64,000 nt of DNA from positions 62,001-126,000 of the forward strand of contig CAVPJC010000015.1 of the NCBI GenBank assembly GCA_963705155.1. Direction: 5' to 3'. Source of the DNA: CAVPJC01 sp963705155. Its GTDB lineage: Bacteria; Chloroflexota; Anaerolineae; Anaerolineales; UBA4823. The notes beneath the pieces are model-generated. The model ran no database searches, was not told the origin of the DNA, and saw only the letters and a list, made by a program, of their open reading frames with translations. Both the position numbers and the translations under genes were made by a program. Positions 26,975-37,275 of the stretch are shown here, in pieces (the first letter of the stretch is position 1; each line of letters begins with the position of its first letter).

Positions 26975-29817
26975 TTACAGCTTGTTTTGAATGACAAGAT
27001 TAGCTTGCTCTAGCTCCTTCTTCGCACCCAATTTCTCAAATTTGTCTCTGGCTTCGAAGACAACGGATTTAGCTTCTTCAGGCTGGTCATCCAGCAATGT
27101 AAGCGCTAAATGAAATTGCGTTCTGGCCGCTTCATAAGGGTCGTCGCATAATAAATCCATGCTTTGCGAAAAAGCTTCCACAGCTTCTTGGAGCATGGAG
27201 TTTGCGGCATAGGCCTGCCCTAATGTGCGCAGGGCAAGCCCTTTTTCAAATTCCAATTCCTGGTCGATGCTTTCCTGCAATGCACATTTTGCCGAACGCA
27301 ATGCCTCTCCTGGCTTGCCGGTACCCTGTTGCAAAAGACTTTGATAGATCAGGATATAGGGTCTAATAGAGCGATCTCCTTTTCCTCAACCAACTTGTCT
27401 GCATCAAAAATTAAGGAGCTGGCAGCTTCCCATTTCAGCTCTCGTAGGTTAAGGTCGATCAAACTTGTTAAAACATAAGGCTCGGATTCGCCTAAATCAT
27501 GTTTGCGTACAAGATCCAACGCTTTTTCTAATTGTTCCTTCGCTTGTTCAAAATCACCTAAATTTGTATTTAAAACTCCTAGATTGTTATACAGCTTCAC
27601 CTGTTCAGTAGCACTACCAAGTTTTTCGGCCAAATTTAGTTCTGTCTGGTGCTCTACCAACGCGCCTTTCCAATCACCACTTATTTCTTGATCGATAGCC
27701 ATATTTCCACGGATCTTAAAGGGCGCGGAAATCATCCCTGAGACGTTGGCTCATTTCGAGCCCTTCCTGGTAGTAAATCCGCGCTTGGTTGAATTCACCT
27801 TGCAGGGAGTGTATCAAACCGAGATTGATCAAACCACTAATTCTAAACTGGCTATCTCCTTCAGCTAACTGTGTCTGTCCCTGTTGTACTACCAAGTACG
27901 CCTCTTCATACTTACCAAGAGCGATATACACACTACTCATTTTGATCTGTATTTTGGCGACAAGTTCCCCCGACATGTTTTCGACATAACTCAAACCCTT
28001 CATAAGCCATGCAAGTGCATCAGCAGGAGTATCAAATTCGAGAAGTTCTCCCATTCCCAGGCAGACGCGTGCTCTAGCTTCACGGCTATTCGAATCCAGC
28101 GGGTACTGATCCAGTAAGCCAAATGCTTGAAGATATGAATCGCGTGCTGGCTCAGAATTACCTAAGAAAGTGAAGACTTCTCCGCGTGCAACTAATATTG
28201 ATGGCCAAATTTCGTTAGGTAGTTGTTGTTGTGAAAATTTAATAGTATTCCCTGAAGGGAGAAGGCAGAACCACGATTAATCAACATCCCGACATCAGGA
28301 AGTAAAATTCGCGCGGCTGCCTCGTGATTTCTGGCGAGTTGATAATGTAGAGCTGCTTGCACGGTATCGGTTTCCGGACCTGTAGCGTAATATTCTCCGG
28401 CTCGAGCATGCATGTTCAATTTGTTTGTCGGGTCAATCGTTGAGTAAAAATAGGAGCGCAATAGTTCATTCTGAAGATATTTTCGTTTCCATCCTTCAGA
28501 CGTAGTTAGTATTAAATACCGGTCAGCTAACCGAGCAAGGCAGCGTTGCAACCCGCTATTCTGCAACACGTTTTCTACAGCGCCGTGCCTAGTTGAAAAG
28601 CCTGCAAACAATGATAAGCCTTGCATCACAAGCCGCTCTTCGTCATTTAAACCTTCATCTACCTTATCAATCAAAAACTCCTCGATATCGACAGCCTCAG
28701 CAAGGCGTTCAATTAACTCATCCCATTCGTCAGTTTGTAAGAGTGCTTGAAAAGCCAGTACAAGCAACTGGGGATTACCTCCAGTGCATGAATGAAATTT
28801 TTTCCAGTTGGGTTTCTGTCAATTTCAGTCCATACTGCCCTGCTAACTGTCGGGCTTCCAAAGCGTTCAAACCTTTAAGTTCAATAATTTCTAAATCTGG
28901 AACAAAGCCTAGTGTCTGCTGACTGGTGACTAATAAGAAAAAATCACCCGAAGATAATCCTTTTTTCAAAAAGCTAAATAATTTTTCAATTCGTTTATCA
29001 CTGAGTGCTAGATGTAAATCATCCAAGCAAAATAAAAATTTTTCACCACGCAGTAAATTCAATAGGTAACCTGCTATATCATCAACGATAGTTTAGATCT
29101 CCATGTACTTGTGTGAAGAAGTTCTCATAAATAGCGGATTTGTTTTTCGATGCGAGAAATCCGGCTAATCCCCAAATAAAAGTGTCCGCTCCATCACCAG
29201 GCTGAACCTGATACCAGAGAACTTTATCCGGAGCAACAAACTGGCGTGCCACATGAACCGCCATTTGGGTTTTCCCAATTCCTGGCATTCCAGTAATTAC
29301 GGCCATTCCTGAAGTATCAAGTAATTTGCGATACTTACAGAGTTTCTGTCCTCTCGCCCGACGAATATTTTTTCTTCTGGCGGCTTATCCGGTTCGGGTG
29401 GTGGTGGGACAAAGACATTTTCATCGAACGTCGATAGTAATACCCCATCCGAAGCGCGCTGCTTGCGCTTGGGTATGTATACTTCTGTAGCAATAATATT
29501 TACAGTCGCGTTTCCTTCGATAACCACTTCAGTACCGGTGACCGAAGCGTTGTCCTTAGCTTCTTTTACACTGACTTTACTGTCAATCTTCAGCGTTGAT
29601 TCGTTTTTCTGTTCGTCTATTTGATCTTTTTCTTCTTCGTTGTCCGTATCCAATTTTGCCATTGACGCCATCCATCCCACAAGAAGATATATTCATTGTA
29701 GAGTAAATTATTATCCAGGTCAAGCAGGGCAAATGCTGGTTTATGACCAAAGAATGGCAAGCGAATTCTGTGTGCGTCCGCATACTCAGGGTGAATAAGG
29801 CTGATTTTTGAGCTCAA
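26975..29817 (-). pseudogene. STAND-family ATPase with TPR domain (NB-ARC/MalT-like), multiply frameshifted
   Basis: Reconstructs to about 940 residues with seven one-base shifts (near 29690, 29315, 29090, 28775, 28255, 27725 and 27345). In order: an N-terminal segment of unknown fold; an acidic/Lys linker; an IFVGRED boundary and NB-ARC core with Walker A GMPGIGKTQ and Walker B FLFCLDDLHL; a winged-helix-like region; and a long C-terminal TPR array (YNNLGVLNTNLGDFEQAKEQLEKAL, SGLINLGLIHSLQGEFNQA; each quoted in part). STAND proteins act as ligand-triggered switches in signalling, transcription or defence. No output domain is recognised at the N-terminus. It ends 88 bp upstream of the FG-GAP gene on the same strand. 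The start (TTG 29817) is uncertain. Whether the shifts are real is unresolved. Confidence 0.7.
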
Positions 29818-29905
29818 TTCGGGCTATAATCCGTTTTTCAAGGATTGGCGCGAATTTTAATCGCAAAGAGCTTGCTGCACGGATCGGATAGGAAAATTGG
29901 CTGCC

Positions 29906-30679
29906 ATGAAATATCTGCGGACATCTGACCTGGCGCGGGCGGTGGGCATCCACACCAACACGGTGCGCCGCTATGTGGAATGGGGCCTGCTGCCGCCGGT
30001 GGAGCGCAGCCCCAGCGGCTACCGCCTGTTTACACGGGCGCACCTGGACTGCCTGCGGGTGGCGCGGCTGGTCTTGAGCGGCGATTATCCGGGGCGGTCA
30101 ATTCGCCATTCGGGAGGAAAGATCATCCAATGGATGGCTGCCGGCGACCCGGGCGGCGCCCTGGAAGTGGCTTACCAGCACCTGGCTCTGGTGCAGGCGG
30201 AGCACGCCCAGGCCAACGCTGCGGCGGAGCTGCTGGAGCGCTGGGCGCAGGGGGCCGGCACCGATGCCACCGGGCAGGCCCTGCAGATCGGCGCGGCGGC
30301 AAAATACCTGGGGGTGACGCGGGATATCCTGCGCAACTGGGAACGCAACGGGCTGATCCGGGTGCCGCGCCAGCCGGGCAACGGTTACCGGATCTACACG
30401 GCGCGGGAGATCAGCCGCCTGCGGGTGATCCGCATGCTCAGCCGGGCCGGATACAGCCTGATGGCGATTTTGCGCATGCTGCTGCAGCTGGATGGCGGCG
30501 CGGGCGGCGATCTGCGCCAGGCTTTGGATACCCCGCGCCCCGATGAAGATGTTTACATGGCGTCTGACCGCTGGCTCTCCACGCTGGCGAGGGAGGAAGA
30601 GCGGGCGCGCAAGCTGATTGCGCTGGTCGAGGAGATCATTGCCAGCAGGATGGGTGGTATAACGCCATTCTTTGCATAA
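29906..30679 (+). CDS. MerR-family regulator with two HTH domains
   Basis: A 257-residue protein with two MerR-type winged-helix HTH domains. The first is at residues ~1-70 (MKYLRTSDLARAVGIHTNTV, WGLLPPVERSPSGYRLF) and the second at ~130-200 (GAAAKYLGVTRDILRNWERN, GNGYRIYTAREISRLRVIRM). A helical tail without a recognisable ligand-binding domain follows. Double-HTH MerR proteins could bind a non-palindromic site as a monomer. ATG 29906 is preferred over TTG 29897. A TATAAT at 29825-29830 may be its -10 box. It lies immediately before a promoter element that recurs 2.6 kb downstream and probably controls that module; this link is inference. Confidence 0.8.
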   Translation: MKYLRTSDLARAVGIHTNTVRRYVEWGLLPPVERSPSGYRLFTRAHLDCLRVARLVLSGDYPGRSIRHSGGKIIQWMAAGDPGGALEVAYQHLALVQAEHAQANAAAELLERWAQGAGTDATGQALQIGAAAKYLGVTRDILRNWERNGLIRVPRQPGNGYRIYTAREISRLRVIRMLSRAGYSLMAILRMLLQLDGGAGGDLRQALDTPRPDEDVYMASDRWLSTLAREEERARKLIALVEEIIASRMGGITPFFA

Positions 30680-30709
30680 CTCTCCCATTGCCCACCAGGG
30701 TTGTATAAT
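30678..30709 (+). promoter_or_regulatory. Promoter/operator element of the UvrA-like gene (copy 1)
   Basis: A 32-bp element beginning AACTCTCCCATTGCCC and ending in a consensus -10 TATAAT (30704-30709). It is identical at 31 of 32 positions to 33277-33308. No good -35 box is present at 17 bp, which is typical of activator-dependent promoters. It overlaps the last two bases of the MerR gene. Confidence 0.7.
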
Positions 30710-30740
30710 GGAAGAAAAAGATCTGAGAAAGGGAGAGCCT

Positions 30741-33269
30741 ATGAGCCAGCAAATCACCATCCACGGGGCGCGCCTGCACAACCTGAAGAATATCAGCCTG
30801 AGCATACCCAAAAACCAGATCGTGGTGTTTACGGGGCTATCGGGATCGGGCAAATCCACGCTGGGTTTCGATATTTTGCACAAAGAAGGGCAGCGCCAGT
30901 ACCTTAAATCGCTCGGGTTTGTCACCTGGGGGCTGACCCGTCCGCCGGTCAATTCGATCAGCGGTCTTTCCCCAACCATCAGCGTCGACCAGCACTTGAG
31001 CAACCGCAGCCCGCGCTCCACGGTGGGCACCGTCACCGAGGTTTTCACCTACCTCCGCGTTTTGTTTGCGCGTCTGGGTCACCGTCCATGCCCCCGCTGC
31101 GGAAAAGATGTGCCCCCGCCGGTATTTGAAAACATCGAGGAGTGGGAAAACGATGCGGAGGGTGGTGAACCGGCCGAGATGGAAGAGAGCACCCCCTGCC
31201 CGCACTGCGGCGCGCCGGTGCCCGCGATGGGGATGGCGCATTTCTCATTCAACAAACCCGCCGGCGCCTGCCCCACCTGCACCGGGTTGGGTGTGGTACG
31301 CCAGGTGGTGGTGGAGCGCCTGATCAACCCCGAGCTGAGCATCGCACAGGGAGCCATCAGTGGGTGGGAAAAATTCCATATCCAGTATTACGACGAAATC
31401 CTGGAAAACGCCGGGCTTTATTATGGTTTTGATTTTGATACCTCAAAGGCGGTCAAGGATTACACGCCCGTTCAGCTCGATTTGCTGCTGTACGGCGTCG
31501 ATAGCCCGCGCTTTAGCCGCCATTTCCCGGGGGTCAAAGCGCCCACCACCAATGCCCAGGGGCGCTTTGAGGGCGTGGCGACCAACCTGCTGCGGCGCTA
31601 CGATGAGCACGCCGAAAATCTTACCTACCGTGAGAAGTTGGATGTGTATTTTGTTACTCAACCCTGCGCCGACTGCGAGGGGACGCGCCTGCGCCCGGAA
31701 AGCCGGGTTGTGACGGTGGCCGGGCGAACGATCATTGAAGTGGAGCGCCTGCCGCTGAACAAACTGGGCGCCTGGCTGAAAGACCTCCCGGCGAGTTTGA
31801 GCAGCGGCGAAATGCTGATTGCCCGGCCAATCCTGGATGATCTGAATGAACGCGTTGAACGCCTGCTGCTGGTGGGGGTGGGCTACCTGACGCTCGAACG
31901 CGCCTCGCCCAGCCTCTCGGCGGGAGAGGCGCAGCGCCTGCGGCTGGCGGCGCTGTTGGGTTCCGGGCTGACGGGTGTGTTGTACGTGCTGGATGAGCCC
32001 ACGATTGGCCTGCACCCCGCGATACCTGGCGGCTGATCACCATTCTGCGGCGGCTGCGCGATCTGGGCAACACCATCCTGGTGGTGGAACACGACCTGGA
32101 TGTGATCGGCGCGGCCGATTATGTGGTCGATTTTGGCCCGGGGGGCGGCAAACACGGCGGTCAGATTGTGGCTGCCGGGACGCCGGGCGAGGTGGCAGCC
32201 ACGTCCGCCTCACTCACCGGAGCCTACCTGGCCGGGCGGGCAGGCCATACCTATACCGTCAGCGGCGGGCGCCCAACGGGAAAGCGCTGACGGTGCGCGG
32301 GCGCCGCCAGAACAACCTGCAAAACCTGACTCTGCGCCTGCCGCTGGGGCTGCTGGTGGCGGTGACTGGCGTTTCAGGCTCGGGCAAGTCTTCACTGCTG
32401 TTCGATATCCTCGACCGGGCCGGGCGCCAGCGGTTTTATGGCAGCCAGGAGACGCCGGGGGTGCACGAGACCATCGAAGGCTGGGAATATCTGGACAAAA
32501 TCATCACGATTGACCAGGATTTTTTCGGGCGCATCCCACGCTCGAACACTGCGACCTATTCGGATACATTCACGCCGATCCGAGAGGCGTTCGCCGCCAC
32601 CGCCGAAGCGCGCCAGCGCGGGTTCACCGCCAGGCATTTCTCGTTCAATGTTCCGGGCGGGCGCTGTGAGCGCTGTGAAGGCGCCGGTTTGCTGTCGGTA
32701 AAAATGCACTTTCTGCCCGATGTGGAAGTGCGCTGCCCGGCGTGTCACGGGCGGCGCTTCAACCGCGAGACCCTGGCGGTGCGTTACCGAGAGCACGATA
32801 TCGCCCAGGTGCTCGATCTGACGGTAGAGGAAGCCCTGAGCCTTTTTAGCGAGCTCCCGGGAGCGGCGGCCCGCTTGCAGGTGCTGTACGATGTAGGCCT
32901 GGGGTATCTGCAGCTCGGGCAGCCGGCTACAACCCTTTCGGGGGGTGAAGCCCAGCGGGTTAAACTGGCCAAAGAGCTCGGCGGCGCGGGACCGGGCGCA
33001 CGCTTTACCTGCTGGATGAACCCACCACCGGTCTGCACCCTGCCGACACGGAGCGGTTGCTGGTGGTGCTGCAGCGCCTGGTGGGAGCTGGAAACAGTGT
33101 GATGGTGGTGGAACACAACCTCCAGGTGATCCAGGCCGCCGATTGGGTCATCGACCTGGGACCCGAAGGCGGCGATGCGGGAGGCAGGCTGGTTGCCGAA
33201 GGAAGCCCCGAGCAGGTGGCTCAAACCGCCGGTTCGCACACCGGAGCATGTTTGCGGGAATTGATTTGA
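30741..33269 (+). CDS. UvrA-like excinuclease subunit/antibiotic-resistance ATPase (three frameshifts)
   Basis: An 842-codon UvrA-family protein, shorter than canonical UvrA (~940), with two ABC modules. Module 1 has Walker A TGLSGSGKST, zinc-type CPRCGK and CPHCG pairs, CADCEGTRLRP, signature LSAGEAQRLRL and Walker B VLYVLDEPTIGLHP. Module 2 has TGVSGSGKSS, CERCEGAG, CPACHGRRF, LSGGEAQRVKL and LYLLDEPTTGLHP. One-base shifts occur near 32020 (loss of a C in a C-run), 32275 and 32990. Short UvrA paralogues (UvrA2/DrrC-like) confer resistance to DNA-binding drugs, which fits the adjacent exporter. AGGGAGAG precedes ATG 30741. Confidence 0.85.
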
Positions 33270-33276
33270 AACCCGC

Positions 33277-33308
33277 AACTCTCCCATTGCCCACCAGGGT
33301 TGTACAAT
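33277..33308 (+). promoter_or_regulatory. Promoter/operator element of the ABC-2 exporter operon (copy 2)
   Basis: Same 32-bp element as at 30678-30709, ending in TACAAT (33303-33308) in place of TATAAT. It lies 8 bp after the UvrA-like stop and 113 bp before the ATPase start, so both transcription units should answer to one regulator. Confidence 0.7.
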
Positions 33309-33364
33309 TAAATAAAAGAATTTTAAAGGGCCGCTTGTGCTTCGTGAACCAGGTAAAAAAAAAG

Positions 33365-33395
33365 AGATTGCTTCGCGAAGAACGCTCGCAAAGAC
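33365..33395. repeat. REP-like palindromic sequence in the exporter leader
   Basis: Contains the perfect 10-bp palindrome CTTCGCGAAG (33371-33380) inside TTGC...GCAA arms. It resembles the short ATTGCTTCGC...CGCAAAGACA intergenic repeats common in bacterial genomes; only one copy is seen here. Confidence 0.4.
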
Positions 33396-33420
33396 AATTC
33401 GAATGAATAGGGATTTTGGA

Positions 33421-34413
33421 ATGGAAAAACATCAAATCCAGGTCGGTCACCTGTCAAAGACCTACCATGTTCCTGTGCGGCCGGAGGGACTGCGGGCAAG
33501 CATGAAAAGCCTGCTGCGCCCCACCTATAGCGACGTTCCGGCAGTGCAGGATGTGAGTTTCACGATGGTGCGGGGCGAGATGCTGGGGTTGATCGGCCCC
33601 AATGGAGCCGGCAAAACCACCGCCCTCAAGATGCTCGCCGGGTTGATGCACCCCACCAGCGGGGGGGCGCACGTAGCCGGGTACACACCCTGGGAGCGTA
33701 AACCGGCCTATCTGCGCAGCATCAGCATGGTGATGGGCAATAAGAGCCAGATGCTGTGGGATATCCCACCGATGGACTCCTTCCGGGTGTTGGGTGAGAT
33801 CTACGCTGTGCCGCGGGCTGAATTCAAACGCACGATTGACGAGCTGGTGCAATTGCTCGAGATGGGAGAGCTGCTCAGCAAACCGGTGCGCAACCTCTCT
33901 CTGGGTGAGCGCATGAAGTGCGAGCTGACTGCCAGCCTGCTCTACCGCCCTGAAGTGCTGTTCCTGGATGAGCCCACCCTGGGGTTGGATGTGTCCATGC
34001 AGCTCCGGCTGCGCCGTTTTCTGGCAGAGTACAACCAGCGCAGCGGCGTGACCGTGATCCTGACCAGTCATTACATGGCAGATGTGACCGCTCTCTGCCC
34101 GCGCGTCATCCTCATTCATCACGGGCGGGTGTTGTACGATGGCGAGCTGAGCGACCTGGCGCGCAAACTCGCCCCCTTCAAACAGGTGCGCATCAGCCTG
34201 CAGGTTGAGAAAATCACCGCAGAGCTTCCCATCCCACAGGGGGCAACCGTCATCGAGCGCGAGACCAGCAGCCTGACCCTGCGGGTTCCCCGCACCCAGG
34301 CGGCAGCCATCACAGCCCAGTTGTTGCAAACCTTGCCGGTGGCCGATCTGACTGTGGAAGACCCACCGATCGAAGCCGTCATCGATCAGATTTACACAGA
34401 AGGTGAAGTATGA
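33421..34413 (+). CDS. ABC transporter ATP-binding protein (ABC-2/DrrA-type exporter)
   Basis: A 330-residue cytoplasmic ATPase: Walker A GPNGAGKTT (residues 59-67), signature LSLGERMKCEL, Walker B VLFLDEPTLGLD and H-loop LTSHYM, then a C-terminal ~80-residue extension of the type found in drug and viologen exporters. ATG 33421 has AGGGA eight bases upstream; ATG 33403 is possible. Its stop overlaps the permease start (ATGA). With two DUF990-type permeases it should form an exporter. Confidence 0.9.
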   Translation: MEKHQIQVGHLSKTYHVPVRPEGLRASMKSLLRPTYSDVPAVQDVSFTMVRGEMLGLIGPNGAGKTTALKMLAGLMHPTSGGAHVAGYTPWERKPAYLRSISMVMGNKSQMLWDIPPMDSFRVLGEIYAVPRAEFKRTIDELVQLLEMGELLSKPVRNLSLGERMKCELTASLLYRPEVLFLDEPTLGLDVSMQLRLRRFLAEYNQRSGVTVILTSHYMADVTALCPRVILIHHGRVLYDGELSDLARKLAPFKQVRISLQVEKITAELPIPQGATVIERETSSLTLRVPRTQAAAITAQLLQTLPVADLTVEDPPIEAVIDQIYTEGEV

Positions 34414-35201
34414 AGGCGCGCCGCGGCTGGGCTCTGGTCAAAGGGCTGTGGCTTTCGTGGCTGCAGTACCGCAGTTTCTTTTTTATCCTGGCTTTCGGCT
34501 GGATGATCCCGCCTTTGATCTACCTGCTGGTGTGGTCCACGGCAGCCGGCGATGCCACGCTGGGCGGATTGAACCGGGGCGAATTTGTGGCCTATTACCT
34601 GGTGCTGATCCTGGTCAACCAGGTGACCTACGCTCAGACCAACTGGACGGTGGGCGACCTGATCCGCTACGGGCAGATGAACCGGGTCTTGCTGCGCCCG
34701 ATCCCGCCCATTTATGACGCCCTGGCGTCTGAATTTGCCGGAAAAGTCGTTTATCTGGTTTTCGACCTGCCGGTGGTGGCGCTTCTGGCGCTGATTTTGC
34801 GGCCTGAAATGGATTTCCGACCAGAGAACGGGCTGGCCTTCCTGCCGGCGCTGGTTCTAGCCTGGGCGCTGCGCTTCTTCTGGGGCTACTGGCTGGCCCT
34901 GCTGGCCTTCTGGACTTCACGGGCAGACGCGCTGCTGGGTTTGCAGGATGCGCTAATCTTCCTGCTGGCGGGGCTGGTGGCGCCGGTGGCTTTGCTCCCG
35001 GGGTGGCTGCAGACTGCAGCGAAAATCCTGCCGTTCCGCTATATGGTCTCCTTCCCGGTGGAGGTCTTCACCGGGCAATTGGATGGCGCCGGACTGCTGG
35101 CGGGTTTTGCCGTCCAGGCGGGGTGGCTGGCGGCAGCCATCGGGATGTACGTGCTCATCTGGCGGATAGGGTTGCGCCGCTATACGGCGATTGGTGGCTG
35201 A
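34410..35201 (+). CDS. ABC-2 family (DUF990-type) permease 1
   Basis: A 263-residue integral membrane protein with about six helices. It begins MKARRGWALVKGLWLSWLQY and shows NQVTYAQTNWTVGDLIRYGQ, LLRPIPP and a C-terminal IGLRRYTAIGG, the closing pattern of DUF990 permeases. Translationally coupled to the ATPase and followed directly by a second permease, so the exporter is probably a heterodimer. The substrate is unknown. Confidence 0.87.
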   Translation: MKARRGWALVKGLWLSWLQYRSFFFILAFGWMIPPLIYLLVWSTAAGDATLGGLNRGEFVAYYLVLILVNQVTYAQTNWTVGDLIRYGQMNRVLLRPIPPIYDALASEFAGKVVYLVFDLPVVALLALILRPEMDFRPENGLAFLPALVLAWALRFFWGYWLALLAFWTSRADALLGLQDALIFLLAGLVAPVALLPGWLQTAAKILPFRYMVSFPVEVFTGQLDGAGLLAGFAVQAGWLAAAIGMYVLIWRIGLRRYTAIGG

Positions 35202-35202
35202 C

Positions 35203-35994
35203 ATGAGACCCGTTATCTTGATCGCCCGTTTCATGCAGGCCTCCTTTCAGGAGGAAGCCGCCTACCGGGCCAACTTCTTTATCAGCCTGTTTTACTCCCT
35301 TCTCAATCTTGTCACGGGCGTCCTTGGGGTGGGGGTGCTCTTCGGTCAGGTAGAAAATATCCATGGTTGGAGCCTGTATTCCACCCTGGCTATACTGGGC
35401 GTGTACCTGACGGTCAACGCGCTGCGCGGCCTGTTCATCGGGCCGGGTCTGGAGGCGCTCTCCGGGATGGATGGCGAAATCTGGAGCGGAGCCTTCGATT
35501 ATACGGTGCTGCGTCCGGTGGATACCCAGTTTTTGGTGAGCGTGCGGAAATGGAGGCTGTTTGCGCTGTTCGACCTGCTGCCCGGGCTGGGCATCCTGGC
35601 GTTCGCCAGCCTCAAGCTGGGAAATACGCTGAACATCTGGCAGATCACCGGCTTTCTGCTGGCGCTCAGCGCGGGCGTGTTGATCTTGTATGCCATCCTG
35701 CTGGCATTTGCGGCGTTGGTGTTCTGGAGCCCGGGGGTGCTCTTCACCTGGGTATTCGACGGCCTGTTTCAGCTGGCGCGCTACCCGGTGGGGATGTACC
35801 CGGGCTGGCTGCGGTTGGCGTTGACCTGGGTGGTGCCGGTGGGTGTCATCACCACCGTGCCGGCGCAAGCCCTGGTTGGCTCGCTGACGGCGCCCGCCCT
35901 GGCGGGCAGCGTGGGGTTGGCGCTGCTGTTGGCGGTGGGGGCTTCGGCGCTGTTCCGGCTGGGGTTGCGGCGCTATGCCAGCGCCTCGAGTTAA
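35203..35994 (+). CDS. ABC-2 family (DUF990-type) permease 2
   Basis: A 263-residue permease with about six membrane helices, similar in plan to its neighbour (ALRGLFIGPGLEALSGMDGE, VLRPVDTQFLVSVRKW, closing GLRRYASASS). ATG 35203 lies one base after the previous stop; an in-frame TTG at 35191 is less likely. It ends the exporter operon and is convergent with the HD-domain gene 11 bp away. Confidence 0.87.
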   Translation: MRPVILIARFMQASFQEEAAYRANFFISLFYSLLNLVTGVLGVGVLFGQVENIHGWSLYSTLAILGVYLTVNALRGLFIGPGLEALSGMDGEIWSGAFDYTVLRPVDTQFLVSVRKWRLFALFDLLPGLGILAFASLKLGNTLNIWQITGFLLALSAGVLILYAILLAFAALVFWSPGVLFTWVFDGLFQLARYPVGMYPGWLRLALTWVVPVGVITTVPAQALVGSLTAPALAGSVGLALLLAVGASALFRLGLRRYASASS

Positions 35995-36005
35995 CGGAGC
36001 CTGCA

Positions 36006-36586
36006 TTATGAAGGCGCCACGCTGCCCACCAGATCCAGCTCGGGGGCGATGCGGCGCATGGCGAGGATGACGTTATCGACATGCTCCCACAGCTCGATGC
36101 CTGGGATGCGAAATCGGCGGTGGCGTCGGCGATCTCCTGGCGGTTGGCGCCGGCGGCAAAGGCGCGGTCTTTCCATTTCTTTTTGACGCTGGAGGCGGTC
36201 AGGTCATAGAGCGAGCGCGAAGGGCGCACCAGCGCCACGGCAGTCACCAGGCCGGTGATTTCATCGCAGGCATACAGGGCTTTCTGCATGCGCGATTGGC
36301 GCGGCACGCCGGTATGGTCGGCGTGGCTGAGGATGGCCTGGATGATGTCTTCGGGAACGCCGCGTTGGCGCAAGATGGGCGCGCCCGCCTGCGGGTGCTG
36401 CTCCAGGGTGGGGTGAATTTCCCAGTCAAAATCGTGCAGCAAACCGACCAATCCCCAGGTTTCGACATCTTCCCCGAATTTTTCGGCATAAAAGCGCATG
36501 GCGGCTTCAACCGAGAGCATATGGCGCACCAGGTTTTCGTTTTTAATGTCTTCGCGCACAAAATCGATCGCTTCAGAACGGTGCAT
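36006..36586 (-). CDS. HD-domain phosphohydrolase-like protein
   Basis: About 193 residues with an HD metal-binding core: ENLVRHMLSVEAAMRFYAEK supplies the first His, LVGLLHDFDWE the HD pair, and ILSHADHTGVP further ligands. Such stand-alone HD proteins hydrolyse nucleotides or other phosphate esters; the substrate is not predictable. One base is missing near 36104 (TTCGCATCC for an expected DFGIPG). The restored frame ends ...LVGSVAPS at TAA 36006-36008. The start overlaps the stop of the upstream YdcF-like gene (TAATG). Confidence 0.8.
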
Positions 36587-37257
36587 TACTGCGCCTCCAG
36601 GGGGAAGATAGGCTCAGGGTCGCCCAAAACCGGCAGCGGGTGCACGATGTGCACCTCCCAGAGGGCCACCAGCGTGGCGGGGATTTCGCGCCCGTGCCAC
36701 CAGGCCAGCGAGCGGGGACGGTACTGGCGGTTGCCTGCGGCGACGCCCACGGCATCCACACCGAGCATGTTGCAGGTGTAGAGGGAGCGCGGCAGATGAA
36801 ACGCCTGGGTGACCAGAATTGCCTGGCGGACGCCGAAGATCTTTCCGGCGCGGTAGCAGGTATCATAGGTGCGGCGCCCGGCGTAATCCAAAACGATGTC
36901 TTCATCGGGCACCCCCAGGCTGAGGGCATATTCGCGCATGGCGCCCGGTTCATTGTGATAGATAAACCTGTTATCGCCAGACATGAGCAGTTTTTCCACT
37001 TTACCGGCAAAGTACAGGTCGGCGGCAGTTTCAACACGGTCGCGCAGGATGGGGGATGGGCTGCCATCGCGCCACAGGCCGGCGCCGAAGACGATGGCGA
37101 CCGGGCGGGGCGGGACCTGCGCCGGCGGGTAAAGGCGCGCAAACGAATACAGTCCCGTGATCAGGCGCGGGATGAGCAGCGTAAGCCCGGCCGCCAGCAG
37201 CAGGGCAGCGGCCAATCGGGTGAGGAAACGGAGAAGGCGTCGCATCATTCTTTCCAA
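36586..37257 (-). CDS. YdcF/SanA-family (DUF218) membrane-anchored protein
   Basis: A 223-residue protein with an N-terminal Arg-rich segment and one membrane helix (LAAALLLAAGLTLLIPRLIT), then a DUF218 domain: VAIVFGAGLWRDG, ADLYFAGKVEKLLMSGDN, DIVLDYAGRRTYDTCYRAG and ILVTQAFHLPRSLYTC. SanA/ElyC relatives influence cell-envelope integrity and vancomycin tolerance in enterobacteria; the reaction is unknown. Upstream of the HD gene in a two-gene unit, 18 bp after the PhnE-like gene. Confidence 0.85.
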   Translation of the reverse strand: MERMMRRLLRFLTRLAAALLLAAGLTLLIPRLITGLYSFARLYPPAQVPPRPVAIVFGAGLWRDGSPSPILRDRVETAADLYFAGKVEKLLMSGDNRFIYHNEPGAMREYALSLGVPDEDIVLDYAGRRTYDTCYRAGKIFGVRQAILVTQAFHLPRSLYTCNMLGVDAVGVAAGNRQYRPRSLAWWHGREIPATLVALWEVHIVHPLPVLGDPEPIFPLEAQ

Positions 37258-37275
37258 CCGCCAGCAGGGGGTGTT

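Noticed and set aside
33060..33269. Separate small ATPase-like gene at the end of the UvrA-like region
   Set aside because: It is the frameshifted C-terminus of the UvrA-like protein (LLVVLQRLVGAGNSVMVVEH follows LYLLDEPTTGLHPADTER).
35155..36005. Long minus-strand open frame opposite the second permease
   Set aside because: His/Gln/Arg-rich composition typical of antisense reading of a GC-rich membrane protein gene.
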